From NCBI GenBank assembly GCA_902593165.1, contig CACJHI010000004.1:1-64000 (forward strand): 64,000 nt of DNA. Reading direction: 5' to 3'. Source of the DNA: an uncultured Bacteroidota bacterium. GTDB lineage: Bacteria > Bacteroidota > Bacteroidia > Flavobacteriales > Flavobacteriaceae. Under the pieces are notes generated by a model, which saw nothing but the letters and a program-made list of their open reading frames with translations, ran no database searches and had not been told where the DNA came from. Each line of letters opens with the position of its first letter. Within the stretch, counting starts at the first letter, position 1. Position numbers and translations under genes: made by a program. Shown here in pieces: positions 19,497-30,172 of the stretch.

Positions 19497-19676
19497 TTAT
19501 TATTTAGTTGACTAAAATATATCATTAATATAAATTAACAAAGAAAATGCTTATACTAATTGCTTATTTCATGATAAAACTTTTCAATTAATAATGTTAA
19601 TAAATTATATGTTTTTATATCAATTAAAGAGTTCAAAATAGTACCCGATTAATTATTTTAGCATTAATATACTGTT

Positions 19677-22163
19677 ATGGAAAAAGAAAAATTAATCCCT
19701 ATAAAAATAGAAGATGAAATGAAGTCTGCATACATCGATTATTCGATGTCTGTAATTGTTTCAAGAGCATTGCCTGATGTTAGAGATGGGCTCAAACCTG
19801 TTCATAGAAGAGTCTTGTTTGGAATGAATGAAATGGGTGTAAGATCTTCATCTTCCTATAAGAAATCTGCTAGAATTGTTGGAGATGTAATGGGTAAGTA
19901 TCACCCTCATGGTGATAGTTCTGTATATGATACAATGGTTAGAATGGCTCAAGAATGGAGTTTAAGATATAATCTAGTTGATGGACAGGGTAACTTTGGA
20001 TCAGTCGATGGAGACAGTCCTGCAGCTATGAGATATACTGAAGCAAGAATGCAAAAGATATCAGAGGAGTTGCTATCAGATATTGACAAAGAGACTGTTG
20101 ATTTCCAATTGAACTTTGATGATACCATAATGGAACCTACTGTATTACCTACAAGAGTTCCAGCATTAATAATAAATGGAGCTTCAGGAATTGCAGTTGG
20201 TATGGCTACCAATATGCCTCCTCATAACTTATCAGAAGTTATAGATGGAATAATGCAGTATATAGATAATAATGATATTACAATTGATGAGCTTATTCAA
20301 TATGTAAAAGCCCCTGATTTCCCAACTGGTGGTACAATCTATGGATATGATGGTGTTAAAGAGGCTTTTCACACTGGAAAAGGAAGAGTTGTAATGAGAG
20401 GTAAAGCTATCATTGAGAATGTAAGTGATAGAGAGTGCATAATTGTTTCAGAGATTCCTTACCAGGTAAATAAGGCAGATATGATAAAAAAAACAGCTGA
20501 CCTTGTTAATGATGGTAAAATAGAGGGAATATCAACTATAAGGGATGAATCTGATAGAAAAGGTATGAGAATTGTTTATGTTCTAAAAAGAGACGCAATT
20601 CCAAATATAGTTTTAAATAAACTCTATAAGTATACCCCTTTACAATCCTCTTTTAGCGTAAACAACGTAGCTCTAGTAAATGGAAGGCCAGAACTTCTTA
20701 ACCTTAAGGATTTAATCCGTCATTTTGTTGACCACAGACATGATGTTGTCGTAAAAAGAACAAACTTTGAGCTTAAAAAGGCAGAACAAAGAGCTCACAT
20801 ACTTGAAGGACTAATTATTGCTAGTGATAATATTGATGATGTTATAGATCTAATTAAAAAATCCTCAAACGCAGAAGAGGCTAGACAAAAACTTGAAAAA
20901 AAATATAAGCTATCAGAAATTCAAGCAAAGGCTATAATTGAGATGAGATTAAGACAGCTTACTGGACTTGAACAAAATAAATTAAGAGAAGAATATGATG
21001 AGCTACAGAAAACTATTAAAGGATATAAAGATCTTTTAGATAGTAAGCCAAAAAGAATGAATCTTATTAAAGAGGAACTTGCAGATATCAAAGAAAAATA
21101 TGGTGACGAGAGAAGATCAGAAATTGAATATGCTGGAGGAGACTTTAGAGTAGAAGATATAATTCCTGATGAAAAAGTAGTTATTACAATATCTCATGCA
21201 GGTTATATCAAAAGAACTCCATTAACAGAGTATAAAACCCAACATAGAGGAGGAGTGGGTCAGAAGGCAACAAAAACTAGAGATGAAGACTTTCTAGAAG
21301 ACTTATTTGTTGGTACAAACCATCAGTATATGTTATTCTTTACCCAAAAAGGTAAATGTTTCTGGATGAGAGTTTTTGAAATACCAGAAGGTTCTAAGAA
21401 TTCAAAAGGAAGAGCCATTCAAAATCTTATTAACATAGAACAAGATGACAGAGTAAAAGCATTTATATGTACTCAAGATTTAAAGGATGAAGAATATGTA
21501 AATAATCATTACGTAATTATGGCTACAAAAATGGGTCAAGTCAAAAAGACATCACTTGAGCAATATTCAAGGCCAAGATCTAATGGTATAAATGCAATTA
21601 CAATTAAAGAAGACGATGAATTATTAGAAGCGAAACTGACTAATGGTAATAGTCAAATTATGCTTGCTGTAAAATCTGGAAAAGCTATTCGATTTGAGGA
21701 AGGGAAAACTAGACCTATGGGTAGAAATGCATCAGGTGTTAGAGGAATAAGACTAAAAGATAATAAAGATGAGGTTGTAGGAATGATATCTGTAAATGAC
21801 ATGGATGCAAATATTCTAGTCGTTTCTGAAAACGGATATGGAAAACGTTCTTCACTCGAAGATTATAGACTAACTAATAGAGGTGGTAAAGGAGTAAAAA
21901 CTATATCTATTACAGAAAAAACTGGTAAATTAGTAACTTTAAAAAGTGTCTCTGATAGTGACGATCTAATGATTATTAATAAGTCTGGAATTGCTATTAG
22001 AATGCAAGTAGAAGACCTTAGAGTCATGGGAAGAGCAACGCAAGGAGTAAAGGTTATAAGTTTAAAAGATGGCGATAGTATTGCTGCAGTTGCTAAAGTA
22101 ATGAAAGATGATAATGATATTGAAGATATCAACGATATTGAATTTACAGGAGACGCAGTATAA
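19677..22163 (+). CDS. gyrA: DNA gyrase subunit A
   Basis: 828 residues; the DNA-breaking subunit of gyrase. The catalytic tyrosine is in [10 protein letters not shown] (Tyr120), and the quinolone region reads [10 protein letters not shown] with Ser81 and Asp85, the unmutated state. The C-terminal beta-pinwheel contains repeats of the type VRGIRL and VKTISI, and the GyrA box appears as RGGVGQK. The C terminus is acidic. Only 11 nt separate it from the TPR gene downstream. Confidence 0.98.
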   Translation: MEKEKLIPIKIEDEMKSAYIDYSMSVIVSRALPDVRDGLKPVHRRVLFGMNEMGVRSSSSYKKSARIVGDVMGKYHPHGDSSVYDTMVRMAQEWSLRYNLVDGQGNFGSVDGDSPAAMRYTEARMQKISEELLSDIDKETVDFQLNFDDTIMEPTVLPTRVPALIINGASGIAVGMATNMPPHNLSEVIDGIMQYIDNNDITIDELIQYVKAPDFPTGGTIYGYDGVKEAFHTGKGRVVMRGKAIIENVSDRECIIVSEIPYQVNKADMIKKTADLVNDGKIEGISTIRDESDRKGMRIVYVLKRDAIPNIVLNKLYKYTPLQSSFSVNNVALVNGRPELLNLKDLIRHFVDHRHDVVVKRTNFELKKAEQRAHILEGLIIASDNIDDVIDLIKKSSNAEEARQKLEKKYKLSEIQAKAIIEMRLRQLTGLEQNKLREEYDELQKTIKGYKDLLDSKPKRMNLIKEELADIKEKYGDERRSEIEYAGGDFRVEDIIPDEKVVITISHAGYIKRTPLTEYKTQHRGGVGQKATKTRDEDFLEDLFVGTNHQYMLFFTQKGKCFWMRVFEIPEGSKNSKGRAIQNLINIEQDDRVKAFICTQDLKDEEYVNNHYVIMATKMGQVKKTSLEQYSRPRSNGINAITIKEDDELLEAKLTNGNSQIMLAVKSGKAIRFEEGKTRPMGRNASGVRGIRLKDNKDEVVGMISVNDMDANILVVSENGYGKRSSLEDYRLTNRGGKGVKTISITEKTGKLVTLKSVSDSDDLMIINKSGIAIRMQVEDLRVMGRATQGVKVISLKDGDSIAAVAKVMKDDNDIEDINDIEFTGDAV

Positions 22164-22174
22164 ACAATAAAAAA

Positions 22175-23407
22175 ATGAAAAAACTAATAATTTATATTTT
22201 ACTATTTACAGTATCTTTTTCTTATTCACAGAAAAAAGAGCTTAGAAATGCCAATAAGTTTTTTGTTTCAGGAGAATACGCTTCGGCAATTGACCTACTA
22301 GAATCCTCAAAAGAAGTCTTTGATTCTAGTGATGATAAAATCAAATCTCAAGTTATGCTTCTGTATGGTAAAATACATTCAGCTATGGGAGATTTTGATC
22401 TAGCTATGAAGGCATTTGACATGTCAAGAAATCTAGGCACTTCAGATCAACTTTTAAATCCTGAGATCAACAAACTTGAAACTGCTATAATAACTAGTGC
22501 CGTTGGTGACAATGAGACAGAGAATTATCTCTCTGCAGCTAAAAAACTTAAAATGGTTTACGATTTAAAAAAGGATGTTAACCAAGAGTATCTTTATTAT
22601 GCTGCTTCTTCAGCAGTTAATTCTCAAGATTATTCTGTAGCACTTGAATATTATGAAGAACTAAGAGATATTAAGTATGAAGGAGTTGAGACTAAGTTTT
22701 ACATAACAGAAGTAAGTTCTGGAAATGAAATCGAAATTAATTCTGAAACTGAATTCAAACTATTACAAAAGTCAAAGGACTACTCAAATCCAAGAGAAGA
22801 AGAAACAGAATCAAAATTCCCTGAAATTGTTAAAAACATTGCTCTCATATATAAAGAGCTTGGTCAAAATGATAAGGCTCTAGCTGCTATTGAAGCTGCT
22901 AGATCATCAAATCCAGATGATGTAGGACTTATTATAACTGCTGCTAATATTTATTTTGAATTAGATAATAAAGAAGCTTTTAAAGTTGCAATGTCAGAAG
23001 CGATTGAAAAAGAGCCAAACAATCCTGTTCTTTACTATAATTTGGGAGTGGTTAGTGGTGAGCTTGGTGAAAAGGATGTAGCAATTTCATATTACGAAAA
23101 ATCAATTGAGTTAGATCCTAGTAATGAAAATAGTTATCTCAACTTGGTTGCTTTAATTTTAGATGGAGAACAAGAAATCGTCAATGAGATGAATAGCTTG
23201 GGTACCTCTAGAGCTGATAATTTAAAATATGATGAGTTAAAAGAATTAAGAGAAAATCTCTACAAGGAGTGCGTTCCAATTTTAAAGGATTTAATCTCTA
23301 TAAATAATAACATTGAGGCTATTAGGACACTAATGAATATATACGGTACAATTGGTGATAACTCTGGTTATATGGAGATGAAAAATCTTTTGGAACAACA
23401 AGATTAA
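22175..23407 (+). CDS. Exported tetratricopeptide-repeat protein
   Basis: 410 residues with a signal peptide (MKKLIIYILLFTVSFSYSQ, cleavage after about residue 19, no lipobox). TPR-like helices run through the whole protein; the best repeats are at about 220-320 (DKALAAIEAARSSNPDDVG, then PVLYYNLGVVSGELGEKDVA and YYEKSIELDPSNENSYLNL). Such proteins act as scaffolds in the periplasm; the partner is unknown. Position after gyrA is common in Flavobacteriia. No terminator is clear before the tRNA promoter. Confidence 0.85.
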   Translation: MKKLIIYILLFTVSFSYSQKKELRNANKFFVSGEYASAIDLLESSKEVFDSSDDKIKSQVMLLYGKIHSAMGDFDLAMKAFDMSRNLGTSDQLLNPEINKLETAIITSAVGDNETENYLSAAKKLKMVYDLKKDVNQEYLYYAASSAVNSQDYSVALEYYEELRDIKYEGVETKFYITEVSSGNEIEINSETEFKLLQKSKDYSNPREEETESKFPEIVKNIALIYKELGQNDKALAAIEAARSSNPDDVGLIITAANIYFELDNKEAFKVAMSEAIEKEPNNPVLYYNLGVVSGELGEKDVAISYYEKSIELDPSNENSYLNLVALILDGEQEIVNEMNSLGTSRADNLKYDELKELRENLYKECVPILKDLISINNNIEAIRTLMNIYGTIGDNSGYMEMKNLLEQQD

Positions 23408-23436
23408 ATAATTCTTTTTCAGGTCATTTTTTTATC

Positions 23437-23444
23437 TAAATTTG
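23437..23444 (+). promoter_or_regulatory. tRNA promoter, -7 element TAAATTTG
   Basis: An exact TAnnTTTG box 11 nt upstream of the tRNA-Ser 5' end. Both tRNAs, six bases apart, would be made from it. No clear -33 element. Confidence 0.6.
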
Positions 23445-23455
23445 TAAACTCTTTT

Positions 23456-23539
23456 GGAGAGGTGCCAGAGTGGTAATGGAGCAGATTGCTAATCTGTCAA
23501 CGTGTAAACGTTGCCTGGGTTCGAATCCCAGTCTCTCCG
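23456..23539 (+). tRNA. tRNA-Ser(GCT)
   Basis: 84-nt class II tRNA. The acceptor stem GGAGAGG pairs with TCTCTCC (one G-T pair at the base), with discriminator G. The anticodon stem-loop CAGATT-GCT-AATCTG gives anticodon GCT at 23488-23490, reading AGC/AGT. A long variable arm (CAACGTGTAAACGTTG) and the GGTTCGAATCC T loop are present. CCA is not encoded. Confidence 0.97.
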
Positions 23540-23545
23540 CATAAT

Positions 23546-23619
23546 GGTCGCGTAGCTCAGCTGGATAGAGCATCTGCCTTCTAAGCAGACGGTCATAGGT
23601 TCGAATCCTATCGCGATCA
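23546..23619 (+). tRNA. tRNA-Arg(TCT)
   Basis: 74-nt tRNA. The acceptor stem GGTCGCG pairs with CGCGATC (one G-T pair), discriminator A. The anticodon stem TCTGC/GCAGA encloses CTTCTAA, giving anticodon TCT at 23580-23582, which reads AGA/AGG, the dominant Arg codons in these AT-rich genes. GGTTCGAATCC T loop. CCA is not encoded. The sulfatase island begins directly downstream. Confidence 0.97.
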
Positions 23620-23675
23620 CTATTTTTAATTATTTAAAATTAAGGGTTCTTGTTTTGATACTTGTATTTAAAGTA

Positions 23676-25049
23676 ATGAGAAACACGAAATTATTTATCC
23701 ATATAATCCCACTTTTATTTTTTACTTTTTTTACAGCATGTCAATCGATTGATGATAAAAATCAAATGCCAAATGTTATTCTAATAATGGCAGATGATAT
23801 TGGTTATGAAGGTCTGAGTATTAATGGTAGTACATCATATAATACTCCATTTCTAGATTCATTAGCTTTAAATGGGATAAATTTTACAAATACATTATCG
23901 CAGCCTCTATGTACCCCTTCAAGAGTAAAAATAATGACAGGTAAATATAACTTTAGGAATTATGATCATTTTACTTATTTAAATTCAAACCAGAAAACTT
24001 TTGGTAACCTATTTAAAGAGAATGGATATAAAACAGCTATTGTTGGGAAATGGCAATTAAATGGTCTAAGAATTGGCGATGTTGATAGAAAAATTGCTAG
24101 TGATAATTCTAGACCTTATGAATTTGGTTTTGATGAATATTCTTTATGGCAATTAACTAAACCGAAGCAAAATGGAGAGAGGTTTGCTAATCCTCTTATA
24201 GAGCAAAATGGTAATTTTTTACCGAGAAATGAAAACTCATATGGCCCTGATATTGTATCTGATTATGCTGTTGAATTTATAAAAAGAAATAAGGATAATC
24301 CCTTTTTTATTTATTACCCAATGCTACTTGTTCATGATCCTTTTGTTCCAACTCCAGATTCACCAGAATGGTCATCTTTAGAAACTAGATCAACTCCAGA
24401 CACTAGATATTTCATTGATATGGTAAATTATATGGATAAAATTGTTGGGAAAATTATAAATGAACTAAAACAACAAGGTGTTTTTGAAAATACACTACTA
24501 ATCTTTGTTGGTGATAATGGGACTCCTAAGCAAATAACATCAAAGACTATCAATGATGTTATTCCAGGTGGTAAAGGCCTAACAAATAATACAGGGGTTA
24601 ATGTTCCTATGGTAGTCAGTTGGCCCTCAAAAATTAAAAATAATTCAACAAATTCAGATTTAATAACTTTCGCTGACTTCTATTCTACATTTTCAGATAT
24701 CCTAGGAGTTCCTGATGAAAGTGATGGTACAAGTATGATGGATATTTTTTCTGATAATGTTATTAATGATAGAGAAATAGTATCAATTTTTTATAACCCA
24801 TTATGGGGTCAAAATCGAGATAAAAACTATTTTTCTCAAACTGTAAAATATAAACTCTATAATGATGGAAGTTTTTTTGATATTGAAAATGATATTTATG
24901 AGAAACAACCACTTTTAGATGAAAATTTAACTAAAGATCAACTTCTGATAAAAGAAAAACTTTTTAAAGAAATTAACATTACTGATAATAAATTTTTGAA
25001 TAAAGAACCAGGTGTTATTCTTTCTCCATTAGATTGTTGTAACTACTAA
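23676..25049 (+). CDS. Sulfatase lipoprotein (type I, Cys motif CTPSR)
   Basis: 458 residues. The start is set at the ATG that gives a clean lipoprotein signal with Cys22 (FFTAC); seven more in-frame codons upstream add nothing. The metal-binding start VILIMADDIGYEG is followed by active-site LCTPSRVKIMTG, in which Cys79 (codon 23910-23912) would become formylglycine, then the VGKWQLNG lysine segment and a FVGDNGTPK metal segment. The family hydrolyses sulfate esters; the substrate is not readable. Unlike the nine clustered sulfatases it lies before the sigma/FecR pair, ends head-to-head with the sigma gene without a gap, and must have its own transcript. Confidence 0.92.
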   Translation: MRNTKLFIHIIPLLFFTFFTACQSIDDKNQMPNVILIMADDIGYEGLSINGSTSYNTPFLDSLALNGINFTNTLSQPLCTPSRVKIMTGKYNFRNYDHFTYLNSNQKTFGNLFKENGYKTAIVGKWQLNGLRIGDVDRKIASDNSRPYEFGFDEYSLWQLTKPKQNGERFANPLIEQNGNFLPRNENSYGPDIVSDYAVEFIKRNKDNPFFIYYPMLLVHDPFVPTPDSPEWSSLETRSTPDTRYFIDMVNYMDKIVGKIINELKQQGVFENTLLIFVGDNGTPKQITSKTINDVIPGGKGLTNNTGVNVPMVVSWPSKIKNNSTNSDLITFADFYSTFSDILGVPDESDGTSMMDIFSDNVINDREIVSIFYNPLWGQNRDKNYFSQTVKYKLYNDGSFFDIENDIYEKQPLLDENLTKDQLLIKEKLFKEINITDNKFLNKEPGVILSPLDCCNY

Positions 25050-25580
25050 TTATACAACATCTGCTTTAATTTTTTTAAAAGCAATTGTAATTTGAGCTTC
25101 AACTGTTTTTACTGAAATATTTAATAAAGTTGCAATTTCATGATTTGTTAGCCCTTCGGTTTTACTTAATTTAAAAATCTCTTTACACTTTTTAGGTAGT
25201 TTATTTATTGATCTATCAATTAATTTAATTAATCTATCAAAATCAGATTCAGACGATTCGCTAATAATTTGATTTAAATATTTAACATATTCATCATGGA
25301 TTTTCAATAGTGATTTATTTTTATGGTAGGAGTTAATAAACTGATTGTATACAGACCTATATAAAAAACCATCTATAGAATAATTAGGGTCTAATTTTTT
25401 TCTAAATTCATATGTCTTTATAAATACTTCTTGAACAATATCTTTTGCCATTGAGTAGTCGCCGGATAAACTTATAGCATATGCAAAAAGTCTTTGATGA
25501 TATTTATCAACTAAGTATGAAAAAGCATCTTCATCAGCTTTTTTAAGTAATTGAACTAAATTTTTAGTGTTTATTTTCAA
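25050..25580 (-). CDS. ECF RNA polymerase sigma factor (Bacteroidota SusC-linked type)
   Basis: 176 residues. Sigma region 2 covers roughly residues 20-90 (FSYLVDKYHQRLFAYAIS, then MAKDIVQEVFIKTYEFR) and region 4 about 120-172 with the helix-turn-helix GLTNHEIATLLNISVKTVEA. This is the Bacteroidota family that pairs with FecR anti-sigma factors and STN-domain TonB receptors. It is divergent from fecR over 64 nt, rather than upstream on the same strand as is more usual. It would be expected to drive susC and the sulfatase genes, and perhaps itself, when released from FecR. Confidence 0.92.
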   Translation of the reverse strand: MKINTKNLVQLLKKADEDAFSYLVDKYHQRLFAYAISLSGDYSMAKDIVQEVFIKTYEFRKKLDPNYSIDGFLYRSVYNQFINSYHKNKSLLKIHDEYVKYLNQIISESSESDFDRLIKLIDRSINKLPKKCKEIFKLSKTEGLTNHEIATLLNISVKTVEAQITIAFKKIKADVV

Positions 25581-25644
25581 AATATATTAATCAATTTAAT
25601 AAAAAATTTTAGGGGTTTGTCTTTTTTGATATGTATATATATTA

Positions 25645-26799
25645 ATGAGCTTAAAAATAGATAAGAATTTTGAGAACTTAATTATTAAGTATATAAATCA
25701 AAATACTAAAACTGAAGACTTAAAATCATTATTAACCTACTTAAAAGATTCTAAGAATCTTAGTTTATTTAAGCTCTATATAAAAATTAATTTTTTTTCA
25801 ATTTACGTTATGAATAGAATGGATAAAGACGAAATAATAGATATTATTAAAAATAAAATTAAGAAAGATCAAAAAAGAGAAAAGAGAAAGAAATATTTAA
25901 TTAAATCACTAAAATATGCTGCAGTTTGTGTAACGGTTTTTTATTTAAGCCATCTTTACACACTAAATCAAATAAATTCATCAGAAACTGCAGAGGTAAT
26001 AATTCCAGACGAAGATGAAATTTTTATTGAGAATGAAAAAGGCGAAATTTTTCTAATCGAAAAAATAGATTCTATTGAGATATCTAAGAATTCATTCAAG
26101 GAATCTAATCGCATTGTATATGAGGAAAATATCGGAGTTGAAACAGAAGAAGTTGAGGTTCATACTATAAATGTTCCTTATGGCAAAAGGTTTAATCTTC
26201 AATTATCTGATGGTACGGAAGTTTACCTAAACTCAGGTACTATAATGGAATATCCAGTTTCATTTTTACCAAATCAAACTAGATCTGTATATATTGAAGG
26301 TGAAGCATTTTTTAATGTAAAAAAAGCTGCCAATTCCATCTTTGAAGTTCGCTCAAATCAAATTATAGCCTCTGTTTATGGAACCAAATTTAATTTCAAA
26401 AACTTTTCAGAAGATTTCTCTTCAGATATAGTTTTAGTTGAAGGGTCTCTTGGAATATCTAATGAGAACACCACCGATATAAACATGCTTTCTCCCGGAT
26501 ACAAAGCCTCTATTGATAAAGAGATATTTAAAATTTCAAAATCAAAGGTTAACTCTAAGATTTATACCTCTTGGGTAGATGGAGATGTAATATTTAGAAA
26601 TGAAACTTTTGATCAGATTATTCAAAAGCTTCAAAGACTTTATAACATAACAATTATTAATAATAGTAAAATATCCAATCAATTATTTAATGCAAGTATA
26701 AATGTTGAGGAAGAAAAGATTGAAGATGTATTAGGCTACTTTAATAAAATATATAACATTGATTTTCAAATATTTAACAATAAAATAATCATAAACTAA
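25645..26799 (+). CDS. FecR-type anti-sigma factor
   Basis: 384 residues: a cytoplasmic N-terminal sigma-binding part (1-88), one transmembrane helix at about 89-108 (SLKYAAVCVTVFYLSHLY), a periplasmic FecR domain from about 175 (INVPYGKRFNLQLSDGTEVY, then EGEAFFNVKK), and the C-terminal DUF4974 domain (about 310-384) which contacts the STN domain of the receptor. It is 23 nt before susC and most likely co-transcribed with it. The periplasmic stretch 115-170 is acidic and longer than typical. Confidence 0.93.
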   Translation: MSLKIDKNFENLIIKYINQNTKTEDLKSLLTYLKDSKNLSLFKLYIKINFFSIYVMNRMDKDEIIDIIKNKIKKDQKREKRKKYLIKSLKYAAVCVTVFYLSHLYTLNQINSSETAEVIIPDEDEIFIENEKGEIFLIEKIDSIEISKNSFKESNRIVYEENIGVETEEVEVHTINVPYGKRFNLQLSDGTEVYLNSGTIMEYPVSFLPNQTRSVYIEGEAFFNVKKAANSIFEVRSNQIIASVYGTKFNFKNFSEDFSSDIVLVEGSLGISNENTTDINMLSPGYKASIDKEIFKISKSKVNSKIYTSWVDGDVIFRNETFDQIIQKLQRLYNITIINNSKISNQLFNASINVEEEKIEDVLGYFNKIYNIDFQIFNNKIIIN

Positions 26800-26822
26800 A
26801 ATTAAATTAAAAACCCAATTAT

Positions 26823-29800
26823 ATGAATAACAATCAAAATAGAAATAGTATATCTTTTATTGATAGACTAAGGAACTCTGTTTTCATTATTCTCACATTG
26901 ATTTCAACCAATATAATTTATTCTTCTGCTCAAGATATTACCTTGAAGATGAATAATTCAACCTTGGTTCAAGTCATAGATGAAATTGAAGCAATTTCAG
27001 AATATAAATTTATTTATTCTTTAAGTGCTTACGATTTTAATAAAGTTGTATCTGTCGATGTAACCGAGGAGAATATTGATAATTTATTAGAAATAATTTT
27101 TAATAATGAAATCAATTATGAAATCGTAGATGATAAAATAATTCTTAAAGAAAAGGATTTATCAAATAATACAACTGTAGATATAATTCAAGCTACTGTA
27201 ACAGGAAGAATAACAGACTCAAATGGAATCCCTCTTCCGGGAGCATCTATTATTGAATCAGGAACTTCTAATGGAACTACATCTGATTTTGATGGTAATT
27301 TTTCATTGGATATTTCAGATGAAGATGTTATTCTAGAAATTTCATATATAGGTTTTACATCACAGACAATATCTGTAAGTAATTCAGATAATATTCAAGT
27401 TTCTCTTGTTGCATCTAGATCTGCTCTAGATGAAATTGTCTTAACAGGATATGGTTCAACTCTTAAAAGAGAGTTGGTGTCTTCGATATCACAAGTATCA
27501 GGTGATGAACTGACAAACCAACCTGCATCCAATGTCTCTAATATACTTCAAGGTAAAGCAGCAGGTGTAAGTGTTATAAGCAATAATGGAGAACCTGGTT
27601 CGAGAGCTACAATATCAATTAGAGGTATTAGTTCAATTAGCGGAAATAATGGTCCTCTTTATGTAATTGATGATGTAATTGTTGGGACAGATTTTGATCT
27701 TAATAATATTAATGTAAATGATATTCAATCAATTGAAATTTTAAAAGATGCTAGTTCACTTGCTATTTACGGTACAAGAGGAGCAGCTGGAGTTATATTA
27801 ATACAAACAAAAAGTGGACTTTCAACACCAGAAGGGAGTGTTGAAGTTAGTTTGAACCATTATACTTCATTTGACGAAGTTAAAGCTATGCCTGAACTAG
27901 GAGATGTTGCTCTTTGGAAAGAATATTGGAGTGAAGGTCTTAGTTTAATTCCTGGTGAAGACGGATATGGTGCAAATGATCCTAATTTTGTATTTCCATA
28001 TGACGACAGAAGAGATACAGATTGGAACAGTGCTATTTTACGTGATGGACAAATAAATAACACAGATCTAAATATTTCTGGTAATTCAGAGAAAACTAAT
28101 TATTTCGTCTCTATAAGTAGATTTGATCAAAAAGGAGTAGTTAAAGGTTCGGGTCTTTTAAGAAATGGACTTAGACTTAATTTAGATACAAAGGTAAATG
28201 ATAAGCTTAGGACTGGTATAAGATTCAGTTTAGTGGATAGAAAGCAAGAAAATCAAAAGTTAAACTGGTCAAATGTTTATTATCAGACAATTCCTTATTG
28301 GCAAATCTATGAAGATGATGGTAAAACGTATACTGGAATTAACCCTATAAGTGGAATTCCACAAAGAAATCCAGTTGCAGATGTTACAGATAGAATAGAC
28401 CATAGTTTTATTACAAATCTTAACAGTAATGCATATATTGAGTATGACTTAATTCCTGGTCTTACACTAAAAAGTTCACTTGGAATTAATATGGGTTGGA
28501 ATAAAAACAATTACTATCTCCCTACATACATTCCTCCAAGAAGTGTCGCAAATTCAGGTGGAATTGCCAGAGTTAGACACAATCAAAACAGGAATTATCT
28601 TTTTGAAAATACAGCAACCTATTCATTTGAGGATGGTGACCATTCTCTGAAAATTCTTGCCGGATATACTAGACAAAAAACAACTTCTACTATGACTATG
28701 GCAACAGGTGAAGGATATCCTAATGATGTACTTACATTTAATAATTTATCTCTTGGTGCAGATCCTGAGTCTAATTTAATTGGATCTAATTATGGACAGA
28801 GAACATATACATCAATCCTTAGTAGGATTAATTATGGTTATATGGATAGATACTTTCTTACTCTAGTTGCAAGGCGAGACGGATCCTCAGTTTTTGAAAC
28901 AGGAAACAAGTATGCTACTTTCCCATCAATAGGTGCAGCGTGGATAGTTAGTGAAGAAGACTTTATGCAGAACCAAGATGTAATAAGTAATCTTAAATTA
29001 AGAGCAAGTTATGGAATTGTTGGTGAGCAAGGAGTGCCTCCATACAACTCATTTGCTAGATATAGCGATTTTCCAATGTTTTTAAATGATGGAAGATTAA
29101 ACACTGTACTTCTTAGCTCTATTCCTAGTCAAGGACTGGAATGGGAAAAAACTTATCAGTCGGATGTTGGTTTAGAAATAGGATTTGCAAACAATAGATA
29201 TAGTCTTGAGTTTGATTACTATGAAAAAAGAACTGAAGATCTTCTTTTGGAAAAACCTTTACCATATACAGCAGGTAATACAAGACTTGAGAATATTGGA
29301 GAAATTGAGAATAAAGGATTTGAATTATCTATATCATCAGTTAATATAGAAAAAGAAAATTTTGTGTGGTCAACTTCACTTTCATTATCTCAAAATAAAA
29401 GTGAATTAATTTCTCTTGGTGATGGTCAAGATTATATTGCTCTTGATGATGTTGTTGCTTCAGGTAATGGTACTCCAATTAGGCTTGTGCCTGGTTATCC
29501 AATCCCTAGTTTTTGGGGTGCAAATAATCTTGGGACATACAAAACAAGAAATGATATTGATACTGATGGAAGATTTGGTAGATCATTTCTTGGTGGACCA
29601 AGACTTGAGGACCAAAATGGTGATGGAACATGGAATGATTTAGATTATGTTTATCAGGGAAGTCCAGAACCAGATCTGTTTGGTGGTATAAGAAATGTTT
29701 TTTCTTACAAAAAATGGACTCTTGATACTTTTGCTCATTTCTCAATTGGAAATACAATGTTTAATGGTTCTGTTGCAGAAAGTTATTATGCAAGAGGAGC

Positions 29801-30155
29801 ATATTTAAACCTTCTACCGGAGCTAAAAGATAGATGGACGGAAGAAAATTATATGTCTGACATACCTAGAGCAGGTACAGCTTTCGGTACATATGTTACA
29901 ACTAATGAAACTTCTTTTCAAGATGCATCATTCTTTAGATTAAAAAATGTTACACTAACATATGATTTAGATAACCCTCCATTTGTGAGAGATGCATCAA
30001 TCTATGTAAGTGCACAAAATCTACTTTTAATAAGTGATTATAAATGGGGTGACCCTGAAGTAAGTCAGTATGGAAATCAATTAAACAGAGGTGTTTCAGA
30101 TTCATCATATCCTTACTCTTCAAGTGTATCCTTAGGATTAAATATTAAATTTTAA
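26823..30155 (+). CDS. susC: SusC-family TonB-dependent receptor with STN signalling domain
   Basis: 1110 residues, outer membrane. Signal peptide to about residue 36; STN domain about 38-112 (ITLKMNNSTLVQVIDEIEA); a carboxypeptidase-regulatory-like domain 126-196 (GIPLPGASIIESGTSNGTT); TonB box around ALDEIVLTGYG (201-211); plug with GKAAGVSV and PLYVIDDVIV; and a 22-strand barrel ending in SLGLNIKF with the terminal aromatic residue. The STN domain marks it as a transducer able to signal to FecR and the sigma factor as well as to import ligand. It is followed by susD after 17 nt. Confidence 0.97.
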   Translation: MNNNQNRNSISFIDRLRNSVFIILTLISTNIIYSSAQDITLKMNNSTLVQVIDEIEAISEYKFIYSLSAYDFNKVVSVDVTEENIDNLLEIIFNNEINYEIVDDKIILKEKDLSNNTTVDIIQATVTGRITDSNGIPLPGASIIESGTSNGTTSDFDGNFSLDISDEDVILEISYIGFTSQTISVSNSDNIQVSLVASRSALDEIVLTGYGSTLKRELVSSISQVSGDELTNQPASNVSNILQGKAAGVSVISNNGEPGSRATISIRGISSISGNNGPLYVIDDVIVGTDFDLNNINVNDIQSIEILKDASSLAIYGTRGAAGVILIQTKSGLSTPEGSVEVSLNHYTSFDEVKAMPELGDVALWKEYWSEGLSLIPGEDGYGANDPNFVFPYDDRRDTDWNSAILRDGQINNTDLNISGNSEKTNYFVSISRFDQKGVVKGSGLLRNGLRLNLDTKVNDKLRTGIRFSLVDRKQENQKLNWSNVYYQTIPYWQIYEDDGKTYTGINPISGIPQRNPVADVTDRIDHSFITNLNSNAYIEYDLIPGLTLKSSLGINMGWNKNNYYLPTYIPPRSVANSGGIARVRHNQNRNYLFENTATYSFEDGDHSLKILAGYTRQKTTSTMTMATGEGYPNDVLTFNNLSLGADPESNLIGSNYGQRTYTSILSRINYGYMDRYFLTLVARRDGSSVFETGNKYATFPSIGAAWIVSEEDFMQNQDVISNLKLRASYGIVGEQGVPPYNSFARYSDFPMFLNDGRLNTVLLSSIPSQGLEWEKTYQSDVGLEIGFANNRYSLEFDYYEKRTEDLLLEKPLPYTAGNTRLENIGEIENKGFELSISSVNIEKENFVWSTSLSLSQNKSELISLGDGQDYIALDDVVASGNGTPIRLVPGYPIPSFWGANNLGTYKTRNDIDTDGRFGRSFLGGPRLEDQNGDGTWNDLDYVYQGSPEPDLFGGIRNVFSYKKWTLDTFAHFSIGNTMFNGSVAESYYARGAYLNLLPELKDRWTEENYMSDIPRAGTAFGTYVTTNETSFQDASFFRLKNVTLTYDLDNPPFVRDASIYVSAQNLLLISDYKWGDPEVSQYGNQLNRGVSDSSYPYSSSVSLGLNIKF

Positions 30156-30172
30156 AATATAAAACCAAAAAA

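Noticed and set aside
19497-19676. Threonine leader or riboswitch in the clpC/gyrA gap
   Set aside because: No leader peptide rich in Thr/Ile codons, no clear hairpin and no exact TAnnTTTG box; only AT-rich divergent promoter-type sequence.
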